A stretch of DNA of 40,190 bases from Candidatus Omnitrophota bacterium (GCA_018883425.1 VFQY01000012.1:1-40190), one strand, 5' to 3'; numbered from the stretch's first letter, positions 23,674 through 32,279 are shown. Notes: generated by a model not told the origin, from the letters alone. Numbers and translations: made by a program.

Positions 23674-24609
23674 CTAAAAAGGCGGCATCCGGCGCTCTAA
23701 ATTCATGGCGAGCTCCGCCATCCAGGGCGATCGGCGCCTTACCTCCTGCAGAGGCAGAATTCCTTTACGGTAATGCAGCATGACGCGCACATAGTCTTTT
23801 CGCTTCTCCGACGGGGGGTGGACGCGGTAAAGCGGACTGGCGCTCAGGAGCGCCACAGCGGCACTCTCCGGAATAGCGCCGAGGCTCAGCGGCACTTGAA
23901 CAGCCAGCGGTCTTCCAAAGCCTGACGTTCGGACCGCGTCGAAAAATTCACACAACCCGTAGGCATTGTAGCCGGCGCGGTCCGCAAGGATCGCTCCCAC
24001 GACATCGGCTTCGGTCTCCTGAAGCCTGCTGTAAGACAAATGCCGTATTCTTGCGCCCTGACGGAGCGCCGAACCTGCCGCGCCGCTGTACAAACCGCCG
24101 TAAGGCAAGACCCCAAGGGCGGGCGTCAAGTAAGAGGCCGTCTCGAGGATCGAGAACGAGCGGGGATCCTCGGGAATATGGCGCCCCAAAATGTGAGCCA
24201 GCTCGTGCGCGAGCACAGAGGCAATCAAATCTTCGCGGTCCTGAAAAGCCTGAAGGAGACCTGAGTGGATGAACACTGTCAGGCCGTTCGTGAAAGCATT
24301 GATTCTCGGATCGGCGACAACCGCCGTGCGCACCGCATAGCCTCGAAGCGGTGAAACGTAAACCAGGCGGTCCATGATGTCCTGAACGCGGATTCCGTCG
24401 GCCGCAAGAGCCGCGCCGGCGGAGCCTTGACCCGGAGCGCGGACAGCGAACGCAGGAGCGCTTTGAGAGCGCCATTGGTTTTGCGTCTCCGCAAGACGTC
24501 GCGGGAAAGATTTTGAGAAACCCGACTGCGACGCGCAGCCAGCCGACATCAGACAGACGGACGCAGCGGCCGCGGCGATGCCGCACCGAAAGAGACGGTT
24601 TTTTTTCAT
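23674..24609 (-). CDS. M48-family zinc metalloprotease, lipoprotein
   Basis: The N-terminus AAAAASVCLMSAGCAS is a signal peptide with lipobox, so the protein is predicted to be lipid-anchored and periplasmic. The catalytic zinc site is VLAHELAHILGRH (HExxH), and the third ligand lies in LQETEADVVGAIL (ExxxD) about 65 residues later. NAFTNGLTVFIHSGLLQAF before it is the M48 'edge strand' region. This is the BepA/LoiP/YcaL type of periplasmic protease involved in outer-membrane protein quality control, without the TPR repeats of BepA at 311 residues. The start ATG has only a weak SD. It is divergent from the VTT-protein gene. Confidence 0.92.
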   Translation of the reverse strand: MKKNRLFRCGIAAAAASVCLMSAGCASQSGFSKSFPRRLAETQNQWRSQSAPAFAVRAPGQGSAGAALAADGIRVQDIMDRLVYVSPLRGYAVRTAVVADPRINAFTNGLTVFIHSGLLQAFQDREDLIASVLAHELAHILGRHIPEDPRSFSILETASYLTPALGVLPYGGLYSGAAGSALRQGARIRHLSYSRLQETEADVVGAILADRAGYNAYGLCEFFDAVRTSGFGRPLAVQVPLSLGAIPESAAVALLSASPLYRVHPPSEKRKDYVRVMLHYRKGILPLQEVRRRSPWMAELAMNLERRMPPF

Positions 24610-24659
24610 AGCTCAGTATCGGCCTTGGGGGCGCCTAAATTAAAGCCCTTCTGCCGTGC

Positions 24660-24689
24660 TGGACAAAGCTCCGGGCTTCGTGCTAAATA
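24660..24689 (+). promoter_or_regulatory. Putative promoter, extended -10 type
   Basis: TGGACA (24660-24665) and TAAATA (24684-24689) are 18 bases apart with a TGC extension directly before the -10. It lies about 30 bases before the ATG at 24717, with AAAGGAG in between. The same TGGACA-N14-GTGCTA arrangement occurs upstream of the gene at 34300. Confidence 0.45.
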
Positions 24690-24716
24690 GACCCCAACCC
24701 AAAGGAGCCCCGCCTC

Positions 24717-25352
24717 ATGAATTTCGAAGTTTGGATTCAAAGCATCGCCGAAAAAATGTCTCTTGAAGGGTTCTCCATCGCGGGCGGTTTTCTCGAAGAA
24801 ATCATCGCTCCGATTCCGTCACCGCTGGTGATGATGACGGCGGGAACCCTTGCCGCAATTCAGACCTACTCGATAACTCAGCTTCTGGGCCTTGCTCTGC
24901 TGGGCTCGGCCGGAAAAACTTTCGGATCATGGATCATTTACGCTGTGACGCGCAAAGCGGAGGACTGGGTCCTGGGACGTTTCGGTAATTTTCTCGGCGT
25001 TGACCGCGCTCAAGTGGAGGAACTGAGCGAGAAACTCAATAAGGGCTGGAAAGATTATGTGATTCTGACCGTTCTGAGATCTCTGCCTTTTATGCCGAGC
25101 TCCGTTCTGTCCGTCGTCTGCGGCCTGGTTAAAATCCGCCATTCGATCTTTCTCGTCACCACGTTTCTGGGGAATTTTGCGAGGAACCTGATCTTTTTAT
25201 ACATCGGCTATGAGGGCAAGGCCGCCTATGAATCGCTGATCAGCGGCATGGACAATCTTGAGTCTCTCTTCAAGGCTCTGATTCTTCTGGCTCTTGCGGG
25301 CGTGATCGGCTGGGTTTATTTTCAAAGACAGAAAAAAAACAAACGCTCCTGA
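24717..25352 (+). CDS. VTT/DedA-like (SNARE-associated) inner membrane protein
   Basis: The 211-residue membrane protein has the VTT-domain layout: a re-entrant region EEIIAPIPSPLVMMTAGTLA, a second conserved segment VLRSLPFMPSSVLSVVCGLV with the arginine and prolines of the family, then KIRHSIFLVTTFLGNFARNL and a C-terminal helix ending in KKNKRS. DedA-family proteins are implicated in lipid flipping (undecaprenyl phosphate or phosphatidylethanolamine) and proton-dependent transport. ATG 24717 has AAAGGAG about ten bases upstream. It heads a plus-strand group with the acyl-ACP desaturase and DUF493 genes, and divergent M48 protease; a membrane-lipid theme is possible. Confidence 0.88.
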   Translation: MNFEVWIQSIAEKMSLEGFSIAGGFLEEIIAPIPSPLVMMTAGTLAAIQTYSITQLLGLALLGSAGKTFGSWIIYAVTRKAEDWVLGRFGNFLGVDRAQVEELSEKLNKGWKDYVILTVLRSLPFMPSSVLSVVCGLVKIRHSIFLVTTFLGNFARNLIFLYIGYEGKAAYESLISGMDNLESLFKALILLALAGVIGWVYFQRQKKNKRS

Positions 25353-25383
25353 GTCTGCAGCACCGTGATAGGATAACAGCGCC

Positions 25384-26379
25384 ATGACAGCATGCCTAAC
25401 GGATCCCAACATTCTAGAAGCTCTTCAGCGAGCGTCGGCAGACCAGCTCCACCTCCTGAAAGCGCCGGCAGAGACCTGGCAGCCTGCTGATCTGACGGGG
25501 GAATTAACCGGCGGATCTTGGCAGGACGCCGTGCTGGAAATCCGAAGAGAAGCCGAACCCTTACCGGCAGATGCACTCGCCTGTCTTGCCGGGAGCCTGA
25601 TCACGGAAGAAGCTTTGCCCTCTTACCAGGCCTGGCTGAACCGCCACCTTGAATTCAGGGACGAAACGGGCACTGACACAACCCCCTGGGCTCAATGGAC
25701 GCGCGCCTGGTCCGCCGAGGAGAACCGTCACGGCGACGTCCTGAACCGTTACCTCTACCTCTCGGGACGCGCGGATATGCGCGCGGTGGAACTGACGATT
25801 CACCATCTGATCCGCAACGGATTCAATCTCGGTTCGGGCAGTCATGTCTACAAGTCGATTGTCTACGCTTCGTTTCAGGAACGCGCCACCCGGATCTCGC
25901 ACCGCAACATGGGTCTTTTAGCCCATGAGCACGGCGCCAAAAAACTCGGCCGCATCTGCGCCCTGATCGCCGGCGACGAGGCCCGCCATGAACAGGCCTA
26001 CCAGAATCTTTTCAAGGTCTGCCTGAGTGCGGATCCTGACCAGGCCGTGACCGCCATGGGAGAAATGCTGCTGTCGAAGATCGTCATGCCCGCGCGGCTG
26101 ATGTCGGACGGAACCGGACGCGATCTTTTTTCGGATTACTCGATTTTGGCCCAGCGCCTGGGCATTTACACCACGAGAGATTACGCTGAAACTCTTCTTT
26201 TTCTTGCGGAAACGTGGGGCCTTGCCAAACTGCGGGGGCTTTCAGCAGAAGCTTCGGCCGCCCTTGAAAAAATTTTCAAAACGGCTGAAAAATATCAGCG
26301 CAAGTCTGCCCAGATTGCCGAGGCCCTCGGGTCTGTCGAGGTGCAGGCGTTTTCTTGGATCAGACCAACGCCCCCATGA
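25384..26379 (+). CDS. Soluble acyl-ACP desaturase (FA_desaturase_2, diiron)
   Basis: This is a ferritin-like diiron enzyme that desaturates acyl chains on acyl carrier protein using O2, related to plant stearoyl-ACP delta-9 desaturase and mycobacterial DesA. The two iron motifs are WSAEENRHGDVLNRYLYLSG (EENRHG) and LIAGDEARHEQAYQNLF (DEARHE), about 85 residues apart, with an additional glutamate helix before the first (GSLITEEALPSYQAWLN). FQERATRISHRNMGLLAHEH is the family's central helix. Length (331) is close to DesA. ATG 25384 follows AGGATAAC. It is unrelated to the membrane desaturase at 17209, so the organism encodes two independent O2-dependent routes to unsaturated fatty acids. Confidence 0.93.
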   Translation: MTACLTDPNILEALQRASADQLHLLKAPAETWQPADLTGELTGGSWQDAVLEIRREAEPLPADALACLAGSLITEEALPSYQAWLNRHLEFRDETGTDTTPWAQWTRAWSAEENRHGDVLNRYLYLSGRADMRAVELTIHHLIRNGFNLGSGSHVYKSIVYASFQERATRISHRNMGLLAHEHGAKKLGRICALIAGDEARHEQAYQNLFKVCLSADPDQAVTAMGEMLLSKIVMPARLMSDGTGRDLFSDYSILAQRLGIYTTRDYAETLLFLAETWGLAKLRGLSAEASAALEKIFKTAEKYQRKSAQIAEALGSVEVQAFSWIRPTPP

Positions 26380-26413
26380 ACCCCGCCTGCCTGATTCCGG
26401 AATTTCCTCAGAC

Positions 26414-26680
26414 ATGAACGACCCTTTCGGCTCAGAACAGCTACGGTTTCCGCTGGATTGTCAGTTCCGCATCATTGCCGAAAGCCATGAGCACATGGCC
26501 TTTGTCATTGAAACCGTTTTGATGGAAATCGGCGTGAGCGCTCCCCTGAAACGCCAGAACGTCTCGAACGGCGGCAAATACCAGTCCTACCTTGTCATCG
26601 TCCGCGTCGAGTCGGCCGATCACATGAACCGGATCGATTCCGCCCTGAGGAATATCGCGGGCGTGCGGATGGTGCTTTAA
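26414..26680 (+). CDS. DUF493 (YbeD-like) small protein
   Basis: The 88-residue protein has the ferredoxin-like DUF493/YbeD pattern FPLDCQFRIIAESHEHMAFV, then KRQNVSNGGKYQSYLVIVRV with the conserved S-x-x-G-x-Y, and SALRNIAGVRMVL at the end. YbeD is linked to lipoate metabolism in enterobacteria by neighbourhood and ACT-like fold; its exact function is not settled. I start at ATG 26414; the same frame is open further upstream inside the desaturase gene but that part makes no sense as protein. Its last 86 bases overlap the RluA-like gene on the opposite strand. Confidence 0.85.
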   Translation: MNDPFGSEQLRFPLDCQFRIIAESHEHMAFVIETVLMEIGVSAPLKRQNVSNGGKYQSYLVIVRVESADHMNRIDSALRNIAGVRMVL

Positions 26681-27452
26681 GCGCGCAGCGGCCCCGTTTG
26701 TCCGCCTCGTTCCGCAGGAAAGTTCCGAAAAGCGCCGGCGGCTCGGATTTAAAAATCTGAATCTCGCCGGTGACGGGGTGCGGGAACTCAAGCCCTGAAG
26801 CGTGCAGAAGAAGTCTCTCGGATCGAACCGTTTTTTTCATCCCCGAACTCCAGCCTTCGCGGATATAGCGCTCAAAAATCCGGGTATCAATGTAGACCTT
26901 GTCGCCGAGCACCGGATGCCCGATAAAGGCCAGATGTGCGCGGATCTGATGCTTGCGTCCTGTGAGGGGCATCAGGCGGAGAAGCGAACACCCCGGGCCG
27001 CTTTGGAGAATCTCGTAACGGGTCGAGGCCGTCTCTCCCGCGGGATCGGGCTTGCGCATATGCAGGGAGCCTCGGTGCACGGTACCCAGGCGTATTTCGA
27101 TGACGGCTTCGCGTTTCGAGGGCCGCCCCCGCACAACCGCCCGATATTCCTTTTTCACGCGTCTCTGCTCGAAGAGCATGCCGAGCCGTCCGGCCATCCC
27201 GGAGGATTTGGCGACAACCACCAAACCGCTGGTCTCAGAATCCAGCCGGTTCACGATGCGCAAACCCCCGGCATCTTCGGGGCGCCGCTCACGCAGAAGG
27301 CTCAGCAGATTCTTGCGCGTAAATCTTCCGACGGGATGCACCGGCAGCGGCGCAGGCTTGTCGGCGATGAGAAAACCTTCCTCCTCATAAAGAATTTTAA
27401 AGTCGGTCTCGACATAGAGATCGTCTTCTGACCTCTCCCCCGCGCCGTTCAC
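26595..27452 (-). CDS. RluA-family RNA pseudouridine synthase
   Basis: The enzyme isomerises specific uridines in rRNA or tRNA. Key parts are FLIADKPAPLPVHPVGRFTR (motif I), LRIVNRLDSETSGLVVVAKS with the catalytic aspartate, VKKEYRAVVRGRP, and LTGRKHQIRAHLAFIGHPVL followed by GDKVYID. There is no N-terminal S4 domain. Start is GTG 27452, seven bases after the alcohol dehydrogenase stop. The catalytic fold should end near PPALFGTF; the last ~40 residues (NEADKRGRCALKAPSARPRY onward) are arginine/serine-rich and run antisense into the DUF493 gene. That tail looks like readthrough past a lost stop rather than domain. Confidence 0.92.
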   Translation of the reverse strand: MNGAGERSEDDLYVETDFKILYEEEGFLIADKPAPLPVHPVGRFTRKNLLSLLRERRPEDAGGLRIVNRLDSETSGLVVVAKSSGMAGRLGMLFEQRRVKKEYRAVVRGRPSKREAVIEIRLGTVHRGSLHMRKPDPAGETASTRYEILQSGPGCSLLRLMPLTGRKHQIRAHLAFIGHPVLGDKVYIDTRIFERYIREGWSSGMKKTVRSERLLLHASGLEFPHPVTGEIQIFKSEPPALFGTFLRNEADKRGRCALKAPSARPRYSSGRNRSGSCDRPTRRGR

Positions 27453-27459
27453 GTGCGCT

Positions 27460-28509
27460 TCACGCTCTCAGGGTCCGCATATCCATCACGAACCGGTAAC
27501 GGACATCCGCCTTGATGGTGCGCTCGTAAGCCTCATTAACCTTGTCGACAGAAATGATCTCCACTTCCGGCGCAATATTTTTTTCCGCGCAGTAGTCGAG
27601 CATCTCCTGCGTCTCGCGGATGCCGCCGATAAGCGACGCGGCGAGACGGCGCCTTTTCAGGATGAGGGAAAATGCGTGCACCTCGGCAGGCTTCACCGGC
27701 ACACCGACGATCGTCATCGTGCCGTCGCGTCTGAGAAGATTCAGATAAACATTCAGATCATGCGGCGCGGAAACCGTATCCAGAATGAAATCAAACGAGT
27801 TCGCCCGGGACGCCAGCGCCTCCGGATCACGGTTCAGCACAAAGTCGCAAGCCCCGAAAGACCGGGCATCTTTTTCTTTTTCGCGCGTCGTGCTGAAGAC
27901 CGTCACCCTCGCCCCCATGGCGGCGGCGAATTTGACCCCCATGTGGCCGAGACCGCCCATACCGACAATGCCGACCGTTTGCCCGGCCCCGACCTTGAAA
28001 TGACGCAGGGGGGAATATGTGGTGATGCCCGCGCAAAGAAGCGGCGCCGCTTTTTCCAGAGGCAATCTGGGCGAAATCTTTAAAACATAATTTTCGTCAA
28101 CCACCATGTGCGACGAATAGCCGCCGTAGGTGGGCGTTTTCATGTCTTGTTCGGTGCCGTTGTAAGTGAATGAAATATGCCCGTCGCAGTACTGTTCAAG
28201 ACCCTCTCGGCAGCTCCCGCACTTGCGGCAGGAATCCACAAAACAGCCGACCCCCACGGCGTCGCTGGGCTTGAAGCGGGTCACCTCGGAACCCGTGCGC
28301 AGGACACGCCCGGCGATCTCGTGTCCGGGAACCATAGGGAAAACAGAGCCTCCCCATTCGTTGCGCGCCTGGTGGATATCCGAATGGCAAATCCCCGCGT
28401 AAAGAATCTCGATCAGAACCTCGCGGGGTCCGGGCTCGCGCCTCTCAAAGTGAAACGGAACCAAGGGTGAAGAAGCGCTCAAAGCGGCATAGCCTGAGGT
28501 TTTAAGCAT
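27460..28509 (-). CDS. Zinc-dependent alcohol dehydrogenase (cinnamyl-alcohol dehydrogenase/YahK type)
   Basis: The 349-residue enzyme reduces aldehydes or oxidises alcohols with NADP(H). Catalytic zinc ligands are in YAGICHSDIHQARN and PGHEIAGRV. The structural zinc site is DSCRKCGSCREGLEQYCDG (CxxCxxCx7C). The Rossmann motif is GIVGMGGLGHMGVKFAAAMG, and the downstream VFSTTREKEKDARSFGACDF resembles NADP-preferring YahK/CAD enzymes. Length and order are normal. The ATG at 28509 comes one base after the stop of the glycoside-hydrolase-like gene, with AAGGA upstream. The physiological substrate is not evident. Confidence 0.95.
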   Translation of the reverse strand: MLKTSGYAALSASSPLVPFHFERREPGPREVLIEILYAGICHSDIHQARNEWGGSVFPMVPGHEIAGRVLRTGSEVTRFKPSDAVGVGCFVDSCRKCGSCREGLEQYCDGHISFTYNGTEQDMKTPTYGGYSSHMVVDENYVLKISPRLPLEKAAPLLCAGITTYSPLRHFKVGAGQTVGIVGMGGLGHMGVKFAAAMGARVTVFSTTREKEKDARSFGACDFVLNRDPEALASRANSFDFILDTVSAPHDLNVYLNLLRRDGTMTIVGVPVKPAEVHAFSLILKRRRLAASLIGGIRETQEMLDYCAEKNIAPEVEIISVDKVNEAYERTIKADVRYRFVMDMRTLRA

Positions 28510-28510
28510 C

Positions 28511-29692
28511 TTAAAGTTCCTTTCGTGAGCGGGTTATAGAGGAGAGCAGTATCCCCGCCAAGGCGGGGTCTTCATGCAGACTGCCGTAGTGAAAAACCGC
28601 ACAGCCCCGGGCGCCCGAGGCCGTGCAAATCTGCCAATGCTTTTGAAAGATATCCGCCTTGGCAGCCATTTTATAGGCGCCGATGCCGACATTGATGTTG
28701 GACAGCCCCTCGGCCCTGGCACCCGCCCCCATCAGATTTTCTTCGAGGTCCAACGGGTCCAGCGGGTAACTCATCATCGTCACAAAATCCGCAAGGCCGA
28801 GCTCGACCCAGCGGGCCCAATCTTGAAAGGCCTCATGATACGCCCTTGCATACGGAGCACATCCGGTTGTTGAAAAAATAATTCCGGGCCTGAGCTCACG
28901 CGCCCTTTTCGAGAGCTTTTCAACCAGCGCCGTGACGCGCCCCCGCCTCCAGTCCTTCCAGCCCGGCGTGAATTCAGACACTTCGCGGATACCGCTGGCG
29001 GCACGGAAAGCCTCGAGATTTTCCGGCGTGTAGCCATAGAACGGCTGGCTGTCGGGATAACGGATGTAGTCCGCCTGAATTCCGTCCAGACCGGGATAAG
29101 CGCGCAGCACCTCCCCCAAAATCCCAAGAAGATGTTCATGCACGCGCGGGTCTGAGGGTTCGAGAAAATACTGGTTATCAATGAGGTAGTCTTCCAACTT
29201 GTTTTTTTCAGGACCCGGCTTTTGGGTCAGCACGGCGGGGCCGTACTTTTTGAGAATCGGCGCCTCGGTATTCTTACTGAGACTCAGCAGGTTGAGCCAA
29301 GCGTGAACCGCGATACCTGAGGCATGGGCCTCGCGGATCAGCAGGTCAAGGGTATCCTCGCCGTTTTTTTTCAGCGCCTCACGGTAAGGCGAATCGTCTG
29401 CCAGCTCGGAAGAAAACCATGCTTGATCTCCGCGGTAGATCTGGATGAAAAGTGCCGTGATCCCCGCCCTGCGGGCGAACTGAATCAGCTCAAGGACTGC
29501 CTCGGAACTGGCAAGCGTTTGAGGCTGCTGTATGACAGAGACGAAAAGCTGACGTTCGGGTGAAGCCGAGACCGGGGCTGTCCCCGCAAAAAAAACCGCC
29601 GCCGCAAGGGCCGGCAGAATTTTTCGAGGACGGACGCGCCTCAGACGGGCAAAGAGCCGGCTGAATCCGGCAACGCATAGGTTGTCAATCAT
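28511..29692 (-). CDS. Secreted glycoside-hydrolase-like protein, GHL10 type
   Basis: A putative TIM-barrel hydrolase of the GHL10/YngK-like group. The signal peptide is at the N-terminus (RKILPALAAAVFFAGTAP, cleavage near VSA). Conserved parts are FARRAGITALFIQIYRGDQA, EAHASGIAVHAWLNLLSLSK, YFLEPSDPRVHEHLLGILGE, and GLDGIQADYIRYPDSQPFYG, which holds the probable catalytic aspartate. WVELGLADFVTMMSYPLDP comes near the end of the barrel. The start is ATG 29692 with AAGGA seven bases upstream; the frame is open to 29839 inside the aminotransferase gene, which I discount. Polysaccharide substrate is unknown. Stop codon is one base from the next start. Confidence 0.88.
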   Translation of the reverse strand: MIDNLCVAGFSRLFARLRRVRPRKILPALAAAVFFAGTAPVSASPERQLFVSVIQQPQTLASSEAVLELIQFARRAGITALFIQIYRGDQAWFSSELADDSPYREALKKNGEDTLDLLIREAHASGIAVHAWLNLLSLSKNTEAPILKKYGPAVLTQKPGPEKNKLEDYLIDNQYFLEPSDPRVHEHLLGILGEVLRAYPGLDGIQADYIRYPDSQPFYGYTPENLEAFRAASGIREVSEFTPGWKDWRRGRVTALVEKLSKRARELRPGIIFSTTGCAPYARAYHEAFQDWARWVELGLADFVTMMSYPLDPLDLEENLMGAGARAEGLSNINVGIGAYKMAAKADIFQKHWQICTASGARGCAVFHYGSLHEDPALAGILLSSITRSRKEL

Positions 29693-29727
29693 GCTCGGTT
29701 CCTTAAGGAACGGTCGCGTCAAACGGC

Positions 29728-30795
29728 TCAGAGAACCTGAACTTTCTTCATGGCCATTTGAATGCGGTTCAAACCTTCCTCGATCATTTTGACATCGAGG
29801 GCATAGCTGAGTCGAAGATGGCCCGGGGCGCCGAACCATTCCCCCAGATAAGTGATAACCTTGTAGTCCTGGTAAAGCACGGTTAAAAATTCCCGGGCAT
29901 TTTTACACTTCGGGAGAATGTAAAACGCGCCTTCAGGCCTCCAAAGCTCAAACCCCAAATCACAGAATCCCTTGTAGATAAAATCCCGGCGCTCGCGCCA
30001 GATCTGCTGCTGCTGGCGGATGTACTCCTTGGGCGCCCTCATGGCTGAGAGCGCCATGTCCTGGCCGACCAGATTCGTATTCATCGAGGTGTGGGTCTTC
30101 ATTTCACAAACGTTTTCAACGATCGACTTGTCGGCGCTCCAAAGATATCCCACGCGGACGCCGCACATCGCATAGGTTTTCGAAAATGAATTGACCGTGA
30201 TCACATGATCACCTTGAATGTGGTAATTTTCCCGCTCGTAGATGAGGTCTTTATAAACTTCGTCGGACACAACATAGACGCCCAGCTTAGCCGTGATCTT
30301 TTCAATTTCCTTTAAGGTCGCAATATCTTCGACGCGGCCCGTGGGGTTGGACGGCGAATTGATCAAGACGGCCCGGCATCCCTGGACCTTTTTACGGAAG
30401 TCCTCGATGTCGATGCGTCCGTCGATCAAATCCGTGTAAACAGGCACCATTCCGGCCAATTCGATAATCGGCGGGTAGGAATAATAGTAAGGGCGCGGCA
30501 AAAGAACTTTTTCTCCCTTGCCCCATCCCCGGAAAATCAGATCGAGAGCCTCCGACGCTCCGTTCGTGATGACAAAATGGTCGGCCGTCGAACCCGGATA
30601 CTCCAGAGCCAGAGCTTCACGGAGTTTCAATTCACCCTGAATGAGGCCGTAACGCAGATCTTTTCGAAGATCGAGCCCCTCAAAAGCTTCCTTCGGGGGC
30701 GGCAAATCCGGCTGGCCGGACCCAAAACTGATGACGCCGTTACCCTGTTTGCCGATAAAATCCGCGGGACTTTTCAAACGCAACGTTTCTGCCAT
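29728..30795 (-). CDS. Class I/II PLP-dependent aminotransferase
   Basis: The 355-residue enzyme is an aspartate/aromatic-type aminotransferase of fold type I. Visible landmarks are NGVISFGSGQPDLPPPKEAF, the LRYGLIQGELKLREALALEY segment, FVITNGASEALDLIF, LLPRPYYYSYPPIIELAGM, INSPSNPTGRVEDI, VVSDEVYKDLIYE, and NSFSKTYAMCGVRVGY with the PLP lysine. The C-terminal YLGEWFGAPGHLRLSYALDV carries the substrate-carboxylate arginine. It is on the short side of the ~390-residue family. The amino-acid substrate cannot be told. It lies 35 bases before the glycoside-hydrolase-like gene. Confidence 0.93.
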   Translation of the reverse strand: MAETLRLKSPADFIGKQGNGVISFGSGQPDLPPPKEAFEGLDLRKDLRYGLIQGELKLREALALEYPGSTADHFVITNGASEALDLIFRGWGKGEKVLLPRPYYYSYPPIIELAGMVPVYTDLIDGRIDIEDFRKKVQGCRAVLINSPSNPTGRVEDIATLKEIEKITAKLGVYVVSDEVYKDLIYERENYHIQGDHVITVNSFSKTYAMCGVRVGYLWSADKSIVENVCEMKTHTSMNTNLVGQDMALSAMRAPKEYIRQQQQIWRERRDFIYKGFCDLGFELWRPEGAFYILPKCKNAREFLTVLYQDYKVITYLGEWFGAPGHLRLSYALDVKMIEEGLNRIQMAMKKVQVL

Positions 30796-30883
30796 GTGAG
30801 ATTCCTGTAAGGTCTTGATGGGAATGAGTTTCTGATTATTGTATCTTAAAACGGCTTTTCGGCAAGCTCAGCGGAAGGAAAAA

Positions 30884-31717
30884 TTAGTTGAGCCGTATGC
30901 CGTCATCCTCGATGCGGATCAGACGCCTTCTGTAGAGATCACCCAGCGCCTTCTTGAAGGTTTTCTTGCTGATCCGGAAAAGCCCGTAAATAACTTCGGG
31001 CGCCGTCGCGTCGCTCAGAGGCAGATAACCGCCCTGCGCTTGAAGCATCGTAAGAATCTCCTCGGCGACGGATCCCACTGCCCCGTAGCCGGGACGGTTC
31101 AAAGCCAGATCGATTTTCCCATCTTCCCGCACCGCGCGGACATAGCCCCGGCGGCGCATGCCCCCCTGGAGTTTTTCGAAAATTTCGTGCTCCTGGATCA
31201 ATCCCCAATGAGCGTCATCCACGATCGCCCGCCAACCGAGTTCCGTACGGCTGCAGATCAGCAAATCCACTTCCTGCCCTTCGCTATAACGGGGCGGCGT
31301 CTTCCCGAGAAATCGGTCAATCTTGGATGAGGCCGCGACGCGCTGCGTTCTCTCGTCCAAAAAAACGCGCACTGTGCGCCAATCACCCGCCTGAACCCGC
31401 GTCTTCTGTTCACTGAAGGGCAAAAGCAAATGCTTACTTAATCCCCAGTCGAGGAAAGCTCCGTAGTCGTTGACCTCGATCACCTGAAGGTAGGCAAATT
31501 GTCCCGCCTGGGCGTAGGGCTTTTCCGTCGTCGCAATCCACCGGTCTTCGGAATCCGTCGTGATGAAAACATCGAGATGGTCGCCCTCACGAACTCCGCG
31601 GGGCACATATCGCGCTGGTAAAAGAATCTCTCCAAATTCATGACCGCCTTCGAGGTAGATCCCGAAACTCACGAGCTTGGTGACTTCCAGGCGGTTGAAC
31701 TTTCCGATTTCGATCAT
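30884..31717 (-). CDS. S1-domain RNA-binding protein, CvfB/YitL-like
   Basis: CvfB proteins bind RNA through three S1 domains and a C-terminal winged helix and influence gene expression. Here the first S1 starts EIGKFNRLEVTKLVSFGIYL and continues into LPARYVPRGVREGDHLDVFI, and the second is VIEVNDYGAFLDWGLSKHLL with LPFSEQKTRVQAGDW. The third is LQGGMRRRGYVRAVREDGKI, and the winged helix is YLPLSDATAPEVIYGLFRIS onward to IEDDGIRLN. I start at ATG 31717, which gives the family's usual N-terminus and leaves 19 bases after rnhA. The frame is open to 31819 inside rnhA. There is no strong SD. Confidence 0.88.
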   Translation of the reverse strand: MIEIGKFNRLEVTKLVSFGIYLEGGHEFGEILLPARYVPRGVREGDHLDVFITTDSEDRWIATTEKPYAQAGQFAYLQVIEVNDYGAFLDWGLSKHLLLPFSEQKTRVQAGDWRTVRVFLDERTQRVAASSKIDRFLGKTPPRYSEGQEVDLLICSRTELGWRAIVDDAHWGLIQEHEIFEKLQGGMRRRGYVRAVREDGKIDLALNRPGYGAVGSVAEEILTMLQAQGGYLPLSDATAPEVIYGLFRISKKTFKKALGDLYRRRLIRIEDDGIRLN

Positions 31718-31736
31718 GAGAGGCGCGCCCGGGCGA

Positions 31737-32207
31737 TCAAGCCAGATACTTCTGATAAGCGGCCGTGGCGAGTTCGTCACAGCGTTCATTTTCAGGATGC
31801 CCGGTGTGGCCCCGAACATGCATAAACCGCACTTGATGAAGACTCACGAGGCGGTCGAGCTCCTGCCACAAATCCAGATTCTTAACCGGTTTGTTGCCCG
31901 GCAGTTTCCAGCCTCGGCTTTTCCACTTGGGCATCCATTCCGTAAGCCCGTGTCCCACGTACTGGCTGTCAGTGACAATCTCGACCTTGGCGGCTTTCTT
32001 CAAGGCGCGCAGACCCTCGATCACGGCCGTCATTTCCATGCGGTTGTTGGTCGTTTCGCGGACGCAGCCCGACTTCTCCATTTCCTTGCCTGATCGGGGG
32101 TGCCTGAGAATATATGCCCATCCGCCGGGCCCCGGATTGCCGCTGCACCCGCCGTCGCTGAAAAGAATCACATCCGCCTCAAAGTCCGAGGTCTTTTTTA
32201 CCGTCAT
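31737..32207 (-). CDS. rnhA: Ribonuclease HI
   Basis: RNase HI cleaves RNA in RNA-DNA hybrids. The four acidic catalytic residues are in place: D in ILFSDGGCSGNPGPGGWAYI, E in TTNNRMEMTAVIEGLRALKK, D in VEIVTDSQYVGHGLTEWMPK, and the final D in VRGHTGHPENERCDELATA. The basic 'handle' region WKSRGWKLPGNKPVKNLDLW is also present, as in the E. coli enzyme. I start at ATG 32207 because GGAGA precedes it by seven bases; an ATG at 32231 adds eight residues. Length is normal at 156 residues. Confidence 0.97.
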   Translation of the reverse strand: MTVKKTSDFEADVILFSDGGCSGNPGPGGWAYILRHPRSGKEMEKSGCVRETTNNRMEMTAVIEGLRALKKAAKVEIVTDSQYVGHGLTEWMPKWKSRGWKLPGNKPVKNLDLWQELDRLVSLHQVRFMHVRGHTGHPENERCDELATAAYQKYLA

Positions 32208-32279
32208 TTTTTTATCTCCGGTTTTACACATCTGCGGGGATGGGAGGCCCGTTCAATTTCCTGGAAGGACTGTCCGCGC

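Noticed and set aside
24040-24586. Several long open frames overlapping the M48 protease gene
   Set aside because: Out-of-frame shadows of a gene with a clear HExxH site and lipobox.
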